NCBI RefSeq assembly: GCF_011008845.1 | Contig: NZ_JAAIWM010000014.1 | Location: 1 to 55,609 of the forward strand | Origin: Bacillus mesophilus | GTDB lineage: Bacteria; Bacillota; Bacilli; Bacillales; SA4 | Length of the DNA stretch: 55,609 nt | Direction: 5' to 3' | The notes under the pieces: model-generated | Told to the model about the DNA's origin: nothing | Seen by the model: the letters and a program-made list of their open reading frames with translations, nothing else | The model's database searches: none | Position numbers and translations under genes: made by a program | Part shown: positions 20,979 through 30,826 of the stretch, piece by piece | Position numbering within the stretch: the first letter of the stretch is position 1 | How the letters are laid out: each line of letters opens with the position of its first letter

Positions 20979-21422
20979 TTATCCGCGTTTTGCCCCTCGT
21001 CCACCACGTTTTGACTCAGTGTGACGCTTAAGGGAAGATAAACGATCTTCACTATCCTTTAGAAAGCGATTCATCTTCTGTTCAAACGTTTCTTGCTCGC
21101 GTTGGTCTCGATAACCTCCACCTTGTCGGTTTGAATTACGTGGGCGTTGTGAGCTTGGTGGTCGTGATGAGCTAGTTTGAGGTGGTCTTTCTTTGGCTTT
21201 TTTAATTGAAAGCCCAATCTTTCCATCCTTCTCCACATTAATGACCTTAACTTCTACTTCATCTCCGACTTTTAAATGTTCATTAATGTCTTTAACATAG
21301 TTATCAGCTACTTCACTAATATGGACTAACCCAGTTGATCCCCCTGGCAGCTCCACAAACGCTCCGAAATTAGTAATTCCCGTTACCTTTCCTTGTAACT
21401 TGCTGCCTACTTCGATTGACAT
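20979..21422 (-). CDS. yabR: S1 RNA-binding domain protein (YabR-like)
   Basis: Residues 2-72 form one S1 domain (GSKLQGKVTGITNFGAFVEL, GLVHISEVAD, GLSIKKA). The remaining half is a low-complexity R/S/Q/G-rich tail that probably also binds RNA. It is 147 residues, related to general stress protein 13. It follows divIC, as in B. subtilis. Function is unknown beyond likely RNA or ribosome association. ATG at 21422 has GGAGGAG upstream. Confidence 0.92.
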   Translation of the reverse strand: MSIEVGSKLQGKVTGITNFGAFVELPGGSTGLVHISEVADNYVKDINEHLKVGDEVEVKVINVEKDGKIGLSIKKAKERPPQTSSSRPPSSQRPRNSNRQGGGYRDQREQETFEQKMNRFLKDSEDRLSSLKRHTESKRGGRGAKRG

Positions 21423-21504
21423 AAAAAAATTGCTCCTCCTTAGAATAAATCATAAATCAAATTGTTTTTATTATACCGAATCAGAAATTATAGTGTCAAC
21501 AAGA

Positions 21505-21879
21505 CTAATCTTCATCAGGTATGGAGAAAATGATTTCGTGATCCTCTGAAAGAAAATAGTCACGTCTTGCAATCTTCGCTATATATTCATCATCGTTAAG
21601 CTTTACAATTTCCTCTTCAAGCTTCACCTGCTTTTTTTCCATCCCTAGAAGCTCAGCTTGTAAATGATCTCTTTCTTCTAGTTTATTTTCATAAGCAGCA
21701 ATTTGTGAAAGAAATGTTGAAATCATAATATAGCCTAGAATTCCGACAATCACACCAAACGCAGTTAATCGTCTGATTAAACCTCGTCGTCGATATAAAA
21801 CGAGCTTTTCCCGTTGTTCTACAATTTTATGATAATCTGACTGGATCTGCTTGATCTTGTCGTTCTTAAAAGAATCCAT
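21505..21879 (-). CDS. divIC: Cell division protein DivIC
   Basis: Small bitopic division protein (FtsB-like) that forms a complex with FtsL and DivIB at the septum. The 124 residues have a basic cytoplasmic N-terminus, one membrane segment (~38-58), and an extracytoplasmic coiled coil (~60-95; YENKLEERDHLQAELLGMEKK) ending in the conserved DDEYIAKIARRDYFLS. It is downstream of yabQ with a 16-bp gap, the standard Bacillus order. Confidence 0.95.
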   Translation of the reverse strand: MDSFKNDKIKQIQSDYHKIVEQREKLVLYRRRGLIRRLTAFGVIVGILGYIMISTFLSQIAAYENKLEERDHLQAELLGMEKKQVKLEEEIVKLNDDEYIAKIARRDYFLSEDHEIIFSIPDED

Positions 21880-21895
21880 GCTCGTTTTAAACCTC

Positions 21896-22495
21896 CTATC
21901 TGCGAAATTTACTCAGCCATTTCTGCCATATATTCTTGAAATTCTTTATTTTCATTAAAAATCCTGCTATTTTGTTTAAAAAGATTTTAAATTTTTTCGG
22001 TGTTAACTTCCAAATTAGAAGTCCAACCCATTTAAAAGGTGTGTAAATTACCTTAACAATAAAGATTGAAACCATCATTATTAACTTCCATAAACCTAGT
22101 AAAAAAACTAGTAGCAACTGGATTATATAGCGAATTGGATTAATTATCAATACTGTAACTAGCCTAGCAAAAAATTTATATGTTTTTACAACCATACTGA
22201 TCAGTCTTTCTAATAAACTTTTATAGAAAGACTGAAAAAGGCTTTGATAAGCTGCAAATCCACATAATAAAGCAAGAAAAACATAAAATCGTAGTTCCCC
22301 TTCATTCACAACTAATAGTGTATAAAATATAATTAGGCCTTGAACAACCCAGAAGGCAATATCATTTAAAAAAACAAACCAGCTGGCACGAGTAGATCGC
22401 TTAAGAAAGCGACCATACGTGTCTAATGCTGCTCCTACCCAACTTCCCATGCCAAACATGGCAAGCATAGTATAAAATTGAACAGTCAAACTCAT
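21896..22495 (-). CDS. yabQ: Sporulation membrane protein YabQ
   Basis: A 199-residue protein with several hydrophobic helices in its first 140 residues and a basic, aromatic-rich C-terminal tail. In B. subtilis YabQ is a mother-cell protein needed for spore cortex formation; the mechanism is unknown. Its start overlaps the stop of yabP by 4 bp, so the two are coupled. Confidence 0.9.
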   Translation of the reverse strand: MSLTVQFYTMLAMFGMGSWVGAALDTYGRFLKRSTRASWFVFLNDIAFWVVQGLIIFYTLLVVNEGELRFYVFLALLCGFAAYQSLFQSFYKSLLERLISMVVKTYKFFARLVTVLIINPIRYIIQLLLVFLLGLWKLIMMVSIFIVKVIYTPFKWVGLLIWKLTPKKFKIFLNKIAGFLMKIKNFKNIWQKWLSKFRR

Positions 22496-22797
22496 CGGAA
22501 TAACTTGCTAAAGAGTCCTTTAGCCTTCTCCGCGTGCTGCTCATCTAAATAGATTATGTCGAATATTCTTCCTTTTATGGACACAATCCCTTTATCAACA
22601 TCAAGGTTTTTCATTTGTAGACCTTGACCACGAATGGCCAGGATTCCCATTACAGTCTCAAGTAGGAACTCTTCATTATCAAAACTTTCTACCTGTTTTA
22701 CACCTGTAATATCTAGCAAGCGTCTTCCTCTCATCACAACATCATGTTCAGGAGCATTTGTTTTGTTTTGTGTACCCATATCATAGTACTGACTCAT
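22492..22797 (-). CDS. yabP: Sporulation protein YabP
   Basis: YabP/YqfC family protein of 101 residues, with the conserved core from MRGRRLLDITGVKQVESFDNEEFLLET to GIVSIKGR. In B. subtilis it is made in the mother cell and associates with spore coat formation. The ATG at 22797 follows GGGGGATGG at good spacing; two upstream in-frame starts (TTG, ATG) lie inside that ribosome site. It is the first gene of the yabP-yabQ-divIC run. Confidence 0.92.
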   Translation of the reverse strand: MSQYYDMGTQNKTNAPEHDVVMRGRRLLDITGVKQVESFDNEEFLLETVMGILAIRGQGLQMKNLDVDKGIVSIKGRIFDIIYLDEQHAEKAKGLFSKLFR

Positions 22798-22832
22798 ATA
22801 TTCCATCCCCCACAATTATCGACTTTGTAGTC

Positions 22833-22840
22833 ATTATATG
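22833..22840 (-). promoter_or_regulatory. Candidate sigma-E -10 element upstream of yabP
   Basis: CATATAAT on the minus strand is one base from the sigma-E -10 consensus CATACAAT and lies 36 bp before yabP. The -35 region (TCTAAATT) is weak. A sigma-A reading (TATAAT) is also possible. Confidence 0.35.
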
Positions 22841-22868
22841 AGGAGATTTATAATTTAGAACAAGCTCC

Positions 22869-23144
22869 CTAATTGAGAATATTGTCAGTTGTAATTTTTT
22901 CTTCTTTTACTACCGTATATAACTGAGTAGCATTTTCCTTTTTTGTTGTCTCTTGTATAGAATCAATTTGGACAGTTACTAACTTTTGTCCAAAGCGAAC
23001 CGTCAACATGTCCCCTACTTTTACGTTAGAACTAGCTTTTGCCTCGATACCATTTATTGTAATTCTTCCTTGATCTGCAACCTCTTTTGCTAATGTACGC
23101 CTTTTGATAAGCCTTGAAACTTTAAGAAATTTATCTAACCTCAT
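22869..23144 (-). CDS. rqcP: RqcP, S4-domain ribosome quality-control factor
   Basis: A 91-residue protein whose first ~60 residues are an S4 RNA-binding domain (MRLDKFLKVSRLIKRRTLAKEV). It is orthologous by position and sequence to YabO of B. subtilis, which works with RqcH on stalled 50S subunits to drive C-terminal alanine tailing. The C-terminal extension is acidic and basic mixed and less conserved. It lies 18 bp after mazG. Confidence 0.92.
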   Translation of the reverse strand: MRLDKFLKVSRLIKRRTLAKEVADQGRITINGIEAKASSNVKVGDMLTVRFGQKLVTVQIDSIQETTKKENATQLYTVVKEEKITTDNILN

Positions 23145-23162
23145 TACTTTCCCCTTCTTTCT

Positions 23163-24626
23163 TTATTCTTTTTGCTTTGCTTCTTCCCAGAGTATATCTA
23201 ACTCTTCTAGCGAAAGGGTATCAAGCTTTATTCCCTTTTCATCTGCTTGTCTCTCCATATACTGAAATCTATTTTTAAATTTATTGTTTGTTTGCATGAT
23301 TGCAATCTCAGGGTCTATTTGATAAAACCTGGCAACATTCACTATAGCAAATAAGATATCCCCTAACTCCTTGGATGCTTTTTCCTTAGAAGAGTTTAGA
23401 TCTAATTCTGCTTTAAATTCTTCAATCTCTTCATAAAGCTTTTCCCAAATCGGAGATGCTTCCTTCCAATCAAACCCTACCTTTGCTGCCTTCTTCTGAA
23501 TAGCATTCGCTAGTAAGAGGCCTGGAAGGCTTTGAGGAATACCACTTAGGATTGATTCCTGATTGGTGTTCTTCGTTTCTTTCTTTTTAATTTCATCCCA
23601 CAACTTTACTACCTCTGATGAATGTTCTGCCTTTTGTTCTCCAAAGACATGTGGGTGACGTCTAATCATCTTTTCTGTAACGGAACGGATAACATCTTGA
23701 ATTGTAAACCAGCCTTCATCTTCACCAATCTGAGCATGAAGCATTACCTGTAGCAGTACATCTCCTAGCTCTTCGATTAAATGATCATCGTCTTCTTCAT
23801 CAATTGCCTCTAGCACTTCATAAGCTTCCTCAATAATAAATGGCTTTAAAGATTGATGTGTTTGTTCTTGATCCCATGGACAACCACCAGGTCCTCTTAA
23901 GGCAGCAATTACATCTTTTAGTGATTGAAATTCCTGATACAATAAAGACTCCTCTTGAACAGGTGGAACATACACTGTCGTTAGATTGCTAATATTCATT
24001 CCATGATCCAATTCATATAAGGGAACCTTTTTGACTTCCTGTTTAGATGTTCCAGCTGCAGTCACAACAACTACCTCATATTCGTCTGGAAGTCGATTCA
24101 TTAAACCTAACTTAACCTCTGAAGCAACAAATTGATCATATACCTGACATATAATCATATGTTGTTTAAGTTCAAGTTCTTCTGCTTTGAACGATGTACC
24201 ATCCACTAGCTGAAACCCTTGAATAGGATCTATTTCTAAAGCTGTAAATAAAGGATCTAAAAAGCTACTTCCACCCTCAATGACAACCTGATAGCCTTGC
24301 GCTCGTTTCGCTAGTAAGAGTTCGACTGTCTTTTCAGCAACTAGAGGGTGGCCTGGTACAGCATAAAATACATCTTCCGTATGCGACTTCTTGCACAATA
24401 TCTCGACAATTTCTTCATAAACAAGATGAAATTGGTCATGCTTTTCGTAAATATCATCAAAGCCTACTATTCGTTTTCCTTCCTGTTCTAACTCTGTTAC
24501 AACAGGATGGTCCTTTGTTCTAACATACAAATTAGGACATTCTTGTATTCTCTTATACATTTGTACTGTCAGTTGACCTAATTCACCAGCACCTAGTCCT
24601 AGTACGTATATAGTCGGTATAGACAT
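23163..24626 (-). CDS. mazG: Tetrapyrrole methylase-MazG fusion nucleotide pyrophosphohydrolase (YabN)
   Basis: A two-part protein of 487 residues: an N-terminal SAM-dependent tetrapyrrole methylase-like domain (1-~220; YVLGLGAGEL, VPGHPLVAE) and a duplicated MazG region (~240-480). The MazG part has GPGGCPWDQEQTH, EEAYEVLEAI and EELGDVLLQVMLHA, whose acidic residues bind magnesium. It is thought to hydrolyse non-canonical NTPs; the role of the methylase part is unknown. It sits between spoVB-like yabM and rqcP. Confidence 0.94.
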   Translation of the reverse strand: MSIPTIYVLGLGAGELGQLTVQMYKRIQECPNLYVRTKDHPVVTELEQEGKRIVGFDDIYEKHDQFHLVYEEIVEILCKKSHTEDVFYAVPGHPLVAEKTVELLLAKRAQGYQVVIEGGSSFLDPLFTALEIDPIQGFQLVDGTSFKAEELELKQHMIICQVYDQFVASEVKLGLMNRLPDEYEVVVVTAAGTSKQEVKKVPLYELDHGMNISNLTTVYVPPVQEESLLYQEFQSLKDVIAALRGPGGCPWDQEQTHQSLKPFIIEEAYEVLEAIDEEDDDHLIEELGDVLLQVMLHAQIGEDEGWFTIQDVIRSVTEKMIRRHPHVFGEQKAEHSSEVVKLWDEIKKKETKNTNQESILSGIPQSLPGLLLANAIQKKAAKVGFDWKEASPIWEKLYEEIEEFKAELDLNSSKEKASKELGDILFAIVNVARFYQIDPEIAIMQTNNKFKNRFQYMERQADEKGIKLDTLSLEELDILWEEAKQKE

Positions 24627-24659
24627 GCTTTCTTCCTCCTTACCTCCGATTAATCTGTT

Positions 24660-26258
24660 TTAGCTTTTTATTCTTTTTTTTAAGATCGACCAATCTGAAA
24701 TCTCATCCTTATTGAAAGTTCGCAAAGCAAGTATGAGTACTATAAAGGCAACGCCTCCCATTAAAGCAGCACTTATAGCAAAATAGGTACTCGTGATTCG
24801 ACTCACTTCCATAGCAAACATCGTGAAAAATAACCACTCATACAATTTAACAAATATAAACATCAAAGCCCCGGCGATTACTATTTTGCCTAATAGTATA
24901 GGCTGTAGCATTTTTCCTCTCTTGAACACTCTATATAAAAGAATTAAACTACAAATTGCAATAACAAACACTGAGAGTACTGTGGCGATTGCTGCACCCA
25001 TCGAACCATATAAGGGAACAAGCAGAGCATTCAAGATCCATTTTACCCCTACCCCCATTAAGATGAACCAAGCAGACTGCTTTATAAGCCCAAGTCCTTG
25101 TAGAATAGCTAATGCCGTTAGGGAAACAGATGTAAACAGAATTGAAATGACTAAAATAGACAAAGTTTGCGAGCCATTTATGTTTGTAAAAAGCATATGA
25201 TTCGTATATTTCATAATTGCAATAAGACCGATTGTGGCTCCTGTGCCTACCACTAAACTTATTTTCAAAGCAATTCGAGCGTGTTTGAGAAGATGTGTGT
25301 GTTCACCATTCTGCTTTGCTTTAGCAATTGCAGGTACTAGAGATAATGATAGTGATGTTGCTAGTACTACACCGAGCTGAAGTAAAGGCTGACCTCTGTC
25401 AAAGACACCCTTGGACACCTTTGCCTCTTCTGAACTTAAACCATAATATAGTAATTGATTATAAAGTGTAAAAGAATCCACCATTTGCAGTAATACTAAT
25501 GTTAGACCTGTTAAGCAGATCGCTAAGCTGTTTAGTATCAAATTTTTATATGGGAATCTCTTAATGTTATGTAAGGTGAAAATTGGTTTATACTGCTTTA
25601 TACTTAGCCTCTCAATATTCCGCATTTGAAATATAAGTAGAATGGCTATTGCAGCAAAGCCTCCTGTAAGTGATCCAAAGACAGCACCCGCTCCAACCTC
25701 ATATAAAGTAAATTCATGTAAAACAAGAAGATAAGCTACTATAATAATGGTTACAACTCTAATAAATTGCTCCGCTATCTGAGATAGTGCTGTTGGCAGC
25801 ATATTCTCGTTACCTTGGAAGAATCCCCTAAGCACTGAAATAACAGGTATTAACAGAAAACTAAATGAAACCATTTCTATTGGTTTCTGAAGCATGCGGT
25901 CTCCCATCATATTAGCCACTTCGGAAGAAAATTGATATAGACCTATAAAGATTACCAGGCCTATAACCATGAGGAAACAAAAACTAATGGCAAGGATTGA
26001 TTGTCTATCTAGAGATTGGCCACCTTTTTCCTCTAACATCATTTTAGAAATGACAACCGGAAATCCATATAAAGACAGAGCAAGGGCAATCCCGTAGAAT
26101 GGATACACCTGCTGATATATGTAAAACCCAACATCACCAACAATATTTTGAAATGGAACCCGATAGACAGCACTTAAGATTTTGGATAAAAGACCCGCTA
26201 CGGCAAGTAGTAAAGCTCCGTGCCAAAACGTTTGTTTTGAAGATTTAAGGACATTCAT
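24660..26258 (-). CDS. yabM: Polysaccharide/lipid II flippase-like membrane protein (SpoVB/YabM family)
   Basis: A MOP-superfamily transporter of 532 residues with about 14 membrane helices and the family start TFWHGALLLAVAGLLSKIL. Relatives include SpoVB and MurJ-type flippases. Its substrate here is not shown by sequence. An upstream extension of 28 codons is open, but the ATG at 26258 has AAAGGA at proper distance and matches the family N-terminus. It lies between spoVT and mazG. Confidence 0.92.
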   Translation of the reverse strand: MNVLKSSKQTFWHGALLLAVAGLLSKILSAVYRVPFQNIVGDVGFYIYQQVYPFYGIALALSLYGFPVVISKMMLEEKGGQSLDRQSILAISFCFLMVIGLVIFIGLYQFSSEVANMMGDRMLQKPIEMVSFSFLLIPVISVLRGFFQGNENMLPTALSQIAEQFIRVVTIIIVAYLLVLHEFTLYEVGAGAVFGSLTGGFAAIAILLIFQMRNIERLSIKQYKPIFTLHNIKRFPYKNLILNSLAICLTGLTLVLLQMVDSFTLYNQLLYYGLSSEEAKVSKGVFDRGQPLLQLGVVLATSLSLSLVPAIAKAKQNGEHTHLLKHARIALKISLVVGTGATIGLIAIMKYTNHMLFTNINGSQTLSILVISILFTSVSLTALAILQGLGLIKQSAWFILMGVGVKWILNALLVPLYGSMGAAIATVLSVFVIAICSLILLYRVFKRGKMLQPILLGKIVIAGALMFIFVKLYEWLFFTMFAMEVSRITSTYFAISAALMGGVAFIVLILALRTFNKDEISDWSILKKRIKS

Positions 26259-26352
26259 AGCAAGTTTCCTTTCATCTATAGTTGCGGATGTATTATAACA
26301 TAAACCAGTATAATGTCCATTTATTAGTAGATAAGTGATCACTATAATAAGG

Positions 26353-26384
26353 AATGGGACAGCAGAAGAGTCTGCTGTCCCATT
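26353..26384. terminator. Perfect inverted repeat after spoVT (probable terminator)
   Basis: Arms AATGGGACAGCAGA / TCTGCTGTCCCATT pair over 14 bp with loop AGAG, nine bases after the spoVT stop. The following minus-strand bases (CCTTATTATAG) are only partly U-rich, so termination may be incomplete. Confidence 0.6.
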
Positions 26385-26393
26385 ATTGTCTAA

Positions 26394-26930
26394 TTATTGT
26401 TCCATTTGTCTAGCTAAGAATCCTGCTGCAGTTTCAACTGCTTTTTGTTCTACTTCACCAAGAGTTCCTTCTTTAGAAAGAATCACTACTGCTCCAATCG
26501 GATCACCATTTGCAACAATTGGTCCAATTGTGTAGGAAGAAATGGCTTCTTCATTACCTTCTAGAATGGCTACTTGCTTTTCTGAGGTTTCTAGAATGGA
26601 ACCTCGGTCTTCCATAACCTTTTCAATATGCTCACTAATATTTTTGTTTAAGTATTCTTTTTTAGATCCACCTGAAACCGCAATAAATGTATCTCTGTCA
26701 CAAATTAAAATCGTATGTCCTAAGCTATCATACAATGCATCTGCATATTCCCTTGCAAAGTCACCTAATTCGCTAATTGGTGAGTATTTCTTTAAAATCA
26801 CTTCACCATCGCGGTCTACAAAAATTTCAAGTGGGTCTCCTTCACGAATTCGGAGTGTTCTTCTGATTTCTTTAGGAATTACCACACGCCCTAAATCATC
26901 AATTCGACGAACTATACCAGTTGCTTTCAT
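26394..26930 (-). CDS. spoVT: Stage V sporulation transcription factor SpoVT
   Basis: Forespore regulator that tunes sigma-G genes. Residues 1-50 form an AbrB-type swapped-hairpin DNA-binding domain (TGIVRRIDDLGRVVIPKEIRR). Residues ~56-178 are a GAF domain ending in AVETAAGFLARQMEQ. I chose ATG at 26930 (178 residues, the B. subtilis length) over an in-frame start seven codons upstream. A good sigma-G promoter precedes it. Its N-terminal domain resembles AbrB at 46969, but the GAF domain separates the two. Confidence 0.97.
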   Translation of the reverse strand: MKATGIVRRIDDLGRVVIPKEIRRTLRIREGDPLEIFVDRDGEVILKKYSPISELGDFAREYADALYDSLGHTILICDRDTFIAVSGGSKKEYLNKNISEHIEKVMEDRGSILETSEKQVAILEGNEEAISSYTIGPIVANGDPIGAVVILSKEGTLGEVEQKAVETAAGFLARQMEQ

Positions 26931-27031
26931 CTTAAGATGCCTCACTTTCATTTGATGATTGATAAATCTTGGGTGATTACTTTTGTACAGTTATAATTAC
27001 CAGTTTTGTATAAATCACCTTTTGTTGAGAT

Positions 27032-27061
27032 TAGTATCCTACAGATGAAAAGTTATATACA
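27032..27061 (-). promoter_or_regulatory. spoVT promoter (sigma-G type)
   Basis: TGTATA (27056-27061), a 17-bp spacer and GATACTA (27032-27038), one mismatch from the CATACTA consensus. It lies about 95 bp before spoVT. Confidence 0.65.
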
Positions 27062-27108
27062 CCTACTAAGAAAAAATCACTAACTGGAATAAGTTACTAA
27101 TGTCGAAT

Positions 27109-30100
27109 TTACTTTTTTACGAGTGCAGATTTATGATCTAAAAGCTTTGGGATTTCAGTTAGTAATTGCTTGGCGGTTAGCAACCATTCTTCACTTTTTA
27201 ACTTCTTTGTAGGCATCGTCATTTTGATCCTATTGTTTTCGAATCCTAAGTTTATATATGAGGCAATCTGTGTTGCCGTCATAAATAGCTCTTCGCCTTT
27301 TATTTTTTGTGTATCTTCTTCCGTCATGAGCATAACAATTTCCTGCTTAATATGTTTAATACTTTCAACTTTAGCTTGAGAAGCTAGGACTTTTAATTCG
27401 GTAATCTTTAATAAATAATCAACTTCTAGTGGATAGTCTCCAAAGCGGTCCATCATTTCTTCTTGAAGTTCTAAAATATCATCCATTGAAGAGACACCTT
27501 TAAAGCGTTTATATATTTCAATTTTTTGTTTTCCATCTTTTATATATTCCTCTGGTAAATAAGCATCGAGGTCCACATCAATTTCAACCGAAACTTCTTT
27601 CGTCTCTTCCTTTATACCCTTTCGAGCCTCAACTGCATCCTTTAACATCTGAGAATATAAGTCAAATCCAACAGAGTCAATAAAGCCATGCTGTTGTGCA
27701 CCCAATAGATTTCCGGCTCCACGGATTGATAAATCTCTCATTGCGATTTTGAAACCTGAACCAAGCTCTGTAAATTCCTTGATAGACTGTAATCGCTTTT
27801 CAGCAACTTCAGTTAAGACCTTATCTCGCTTGTACGTAAAGTATGCATAAGCAATACGATTAGAACGTCCTACTCTACCACGAAGCTGATAAAGCTGAGA
27901 TAATCCCATTTTATCTGCATCTGAGACAATCAATGTATTAACATTCGGAATATCAACACCTGTTTCAATAATTGTTGTGCTGACTAAGACATCTGCTTCC
28001 CCTTCTAAAAAGGTGAGCATAACAGATTCAAGTTCATTTTCATTCATCTTGCCATGAGCATAAATGATCTTTGCATCTGGTACTAGCATGGATAACTCAT
28101 CCGCTTTTCGTTCAATATCTTCCACCCTGTTGTATAGGAAGTATACTTGACCACCTCTTGCAAGCTCCCGCTCAATTGCTTCTCTCACGAGTGCCCCGTT
28201 ATATTCCATCACATAGGTCTGGACCGGAAAACGATTTTCAGGTGGTGTTTCGATGACAGATAAATCCCTTACTCCTAGCATGGACATATGAAGAGTTCTT
28301 GGAATTGGTGTAGCCGTTAATGTTAATACATCAATATTTGCTTTAAATTGCTTAATCTTTTCCTTATGAGTAACTCCAAATCGTTGCTCTTCATCAATAA
28401 TGAGTAAACCAATATCTTTATATTGAACATCCTTTGATAAGAGGCGATGAGTACCTACTACTATATCAACAGTACCCTGCTTTATTCCTTTAATCGTTTC
28501 AGTTTGTTGCTTTCTAGATCTAAAGCGACTTAATAACCCAATTTCAATTGGGTAGTCCTGAAAACGTTCCTTAATGGTTTCATAATGCTGCTGTGCAAGA
28601 ATAGTCGTTGGAACAAGAAAGGCAACTTGCTTACCATCCATAATAGCTTTAAAAGCTGCTCGAATAGCTACTTCTGTTTTGCCGTAGCCAACATCACCAC
28701 ATAAAAGGCGATCCATTGGTCGTTCACGTTCCATGTCCTGCTTAATTTCTTCAATTGATCGTAATTGATCATCTGTTTCTTGATATGGGAAGGAGGTTTC
28801 AAACTCCTGCTGTTCTGCACCGTCCTTAGTAAATGCATAACCTCTACTTGCTTCTCTTTCTGCATAAAGTTTAATTAAATCCTCAGCAATATCCTGTACA
28901 GATGACTCAACCTTGCTCTTTACCTTTTTCCATTCCGTACCGCCAAGTTTATATACCTTTGGTTCTTTTCCTTCAGATCCAACATATTTTTGAACTTGAT
29001 CAATTTGGTCAATAGGGACATATAGTTTGTCATTGCCCTGATACTTGATATGGATATAATCTTTATGGTTACCATTGATTTCAAGTGTTTCAATTCCTAA
29101 ATATTTACCAATACCATGGTTGATATGAACAACATAATCTCCGACCTTTAATTCGGAGTAGTTTTTAATTCTCTCAGCATTAGATAACTTCTGCTTACGC
29201 TGTGATCGTTTAGGAGTTTGCTTTTTAAATAATTCTTCCTCTGTAATTACCACTATTTTTTGCATCGGAAATTCAAAGCCATCATTTAATCTTCCTTGGA
29301 TAATTTGGATACGGCCTTTAACAAAGGTATCGTTCTTCCCAATAGTTACACCATCGATATCATAATCAGCTAAGACTCGATCTAGTTTCTTAACCCGTTC
29401 TTCTGTGGCCCCAAGAAAGATAACAGCATACTGTGCCTTTTTCCATCGTTCTAACTCATTCTTCAATACATTAATCTGTCCATGAAACGACTGCATCGCT
29501 TTGCATGACATATTTACAATGTTTTGTGGGTTTGTATGAGGAACATGACGTAAAAAGAGTGACATATATAGAATGTTTTTCTTAGTCTGATGAAGGAGAG
29601 AGAAAAAAGAATGGGAAAATTCAAGGTCGTGAATGATCTCTCCTTCTGCCAATAAAGAGGTAGACCACTCTAATTCCTCTTTCTCCAATGTCTCAGACAT
29701 TTCTTGTACACGACTTATTTCGTCTACTATAATAACTCCCTCTTCTGGTAAGTAGTCTAGTAAACTAGCAGGAGCCTCATAGAATAATGATAGATACTTA
29801 AACATTTGTCTGAGAACTTGCCCGTCACGGATCATCTCAATTTCCCTAGAGATGTTCTCAGCAAATTGCTTCTTTAGCTTCTCATCCTTTAGCTTTTTTA
29901 ATGATCTAGCTAGTCCTTCCTCAAGCCTGTCTGCTCCCTTTTGAAGCTCATGTTCTTCAAAAAGCATTTCAGTCGCTGGACCAAAAGAAAAGGAATCTAG
30001 CTTATCCTTTGAACGTTGATCTTCTACCTCGAAAGTACGAATTGAATCTACTTCTGTATCGAAAAGCTCAATTCTAACCGGTAACTCCTCGGTTAAAGGA

Positions 30101-30651
30101 TAAATATCAATTATTCCACCACGAATGCTAAACTCACCCGGAGTCGATACCATGGAGCTTCTTTCATAACCTAATGCAATAAGCTCATGTAGGAAATTAT
30201 CTATGGATAAATCATCCCCAACTTGTATTAATTTTTGGGATTGTTTCCATTTTTCTTTCGTTGGAAGAAGCCTTCTTAATCCAGCTACAGGAACAACTAT
30301 AATCCCTTTCTGCTGCTGACTCCAATGATTTAACACTTCTATTCTTTGACTCTTTAACTCAGGACTAGCGATTCCAATTTCGGATGCAATCAACTCATTC
30401 ACAGGGTACAGAAAAACCTCTTGTTCAGGATTAAGCTCTATTAAATCATCATAAAGTTTTTGCGCCTGGAAAAGGTTATGTGTAACTATGATTTGTGGCT
30501 TTTTTATAGTTGAATAGATTGTCGACATAAGTACAGTTCTTGCTGATCCTGACAAACCTGCAACTAGCTGTTCTTTTAACTTTCCATCAATACCATTAAT
30601 AATAGTAGATACATCTTCACTATTTTTAAAAATCTCTTGTAAACCTAGCAA
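27109..30651 (-). CDS. mfd: Transcription-repair coupling factor Mfd
   Basis: Large SF2 translocase (1180 residues) that removes RNA polymerase stalled at lesions and recruits UvrA. Domains in order: UvrB-like region (~1-330), RNA-polymerase-interacting domain (~490-560; LKVGDYVVHINHGIGKYLG), RecG-like motor with Walker A GDVGYGKTEVA and box II DEEQRFG, SRGRVGRS-type motif VI (LYQLRGRVGRS), and the C-terminal TRCF regulatory domain. TTG at 30651 follows GAGGAG by six bases. It is downstream of fin. Confidence 0.98.
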   Translation of the reverse strand: MLGLQEIFKNSEDVSTIINGIDGKLKEQLVAGLSGSARTVLMSTIYSTIKKPQIIVTHNLFQAQKLYDDLIELNPEQEVFLYPVNELIASEIGIASPELKSQRIEVLNHWSQQQKGIIVVPVAGLRRLLPTKEKWKQSQKLIQVGDDLSIDNFLHELIALGYERSSMVSTPGEFSIRGGIIDIYPLTEELPVRIELFDTEVDSIRTFEVEDQRSKDKLDSFSFGPATEMLFEEHELQKGADRLEEGLARSLKKLKDEKLKKQFAENISREIEMIRDGQVLRQMFKYLSLFYEAPASLLDYLPEEGVIIVDEISRVQEMSETLEKEELEWSTSLLAEGEIIHDLEFSHSFFSLLHQTKKNILYMSLFLRHVPHTNPQNIVNMSCKAMQSFHGQINVLKNELERWKKAQYAVIFLGATEERVKKLDRVLADYDIDGVTIGKNDTFVKGRIQIIQGRLNDGFEFPMQKIVVITEEELFKKQTPKRSQRKQKLSNAERIKNYSELKVGDYVVHINHGIGKYLGIETLEINGNHKDYIHIKYQGNDKLYVPIDQIDQVQKYVGSEGKEPKVYKLGGTEWKKVKSKVESSVQDIAEDLIKLYAEREASRGYAFTKDGAEQQEFETSFPYQETDDQLRSIEEIKQDMERERPMDRLLCGDVGYGKTEVAIRAAFKAIMDGKQVAFLVPTTILAQQHYETIKERFQDYPIEIGLLSRFRSRKQQTETIKGIKQGTVDIVVGTHRLLSKDVQYKDIGLLIIDEEQRFGVTHKEKIKQFKANIDVLTLTATPIPRTLHMSMLGVRDLSVIETPPENRFPVQTYVMEYNGALVREAIERELARGGQVYFLYNRVEDIERKADELSMLVPDAKIIYAHGKMNENELESVMLTFLEGEADVLVSTTIIETGVDIPNVNTLIVSDADKMGLSQLYQLRGRVGRSNRIAYAYFTYKRDKVLTEVAEKRLQSIKEFTELGSGFKIAMRDLSIRGAGNLLGAQQHGFIDSVGFDLYSQMLKDAVEARKGIKEETKEVSVEIDVDLDAYLPEEYIKDGKQKIEIYKRFKGVSSMDDILELQEEMMDRFGDYPLEVDYLLKITELKVLASQAKVESIKHIKQEIVMLMTEEDTQKIKGEELFMTATQIASYINLGFENNRIKMTMPTKKLKSEEWLLTAKQLLTEIPKLLDHKSALVKK

Positions 30652-30826
30652 GACAAGCTCCTCCTCTCCTACTCCTATTAGATATCTCTTATTTAGCTCC
30701 TACTATTCAGGAGTTTCATATTCTCATCAATTCATATGTAAAACATGTATGGTATTTAGGGAAAATCACCATTCATATTGAATTCATATATAAGAAACAG
30801 AAAAATGCTTTGGTTTTATCCAAAGC

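Noticed and set aside
26259..26342. 28-residue N-terminal extension of yabM
   Set aside because: The ATG at 26258 has a good ribosome site and fits the family; the extension lies in the spoVT-yabM intergenic region.
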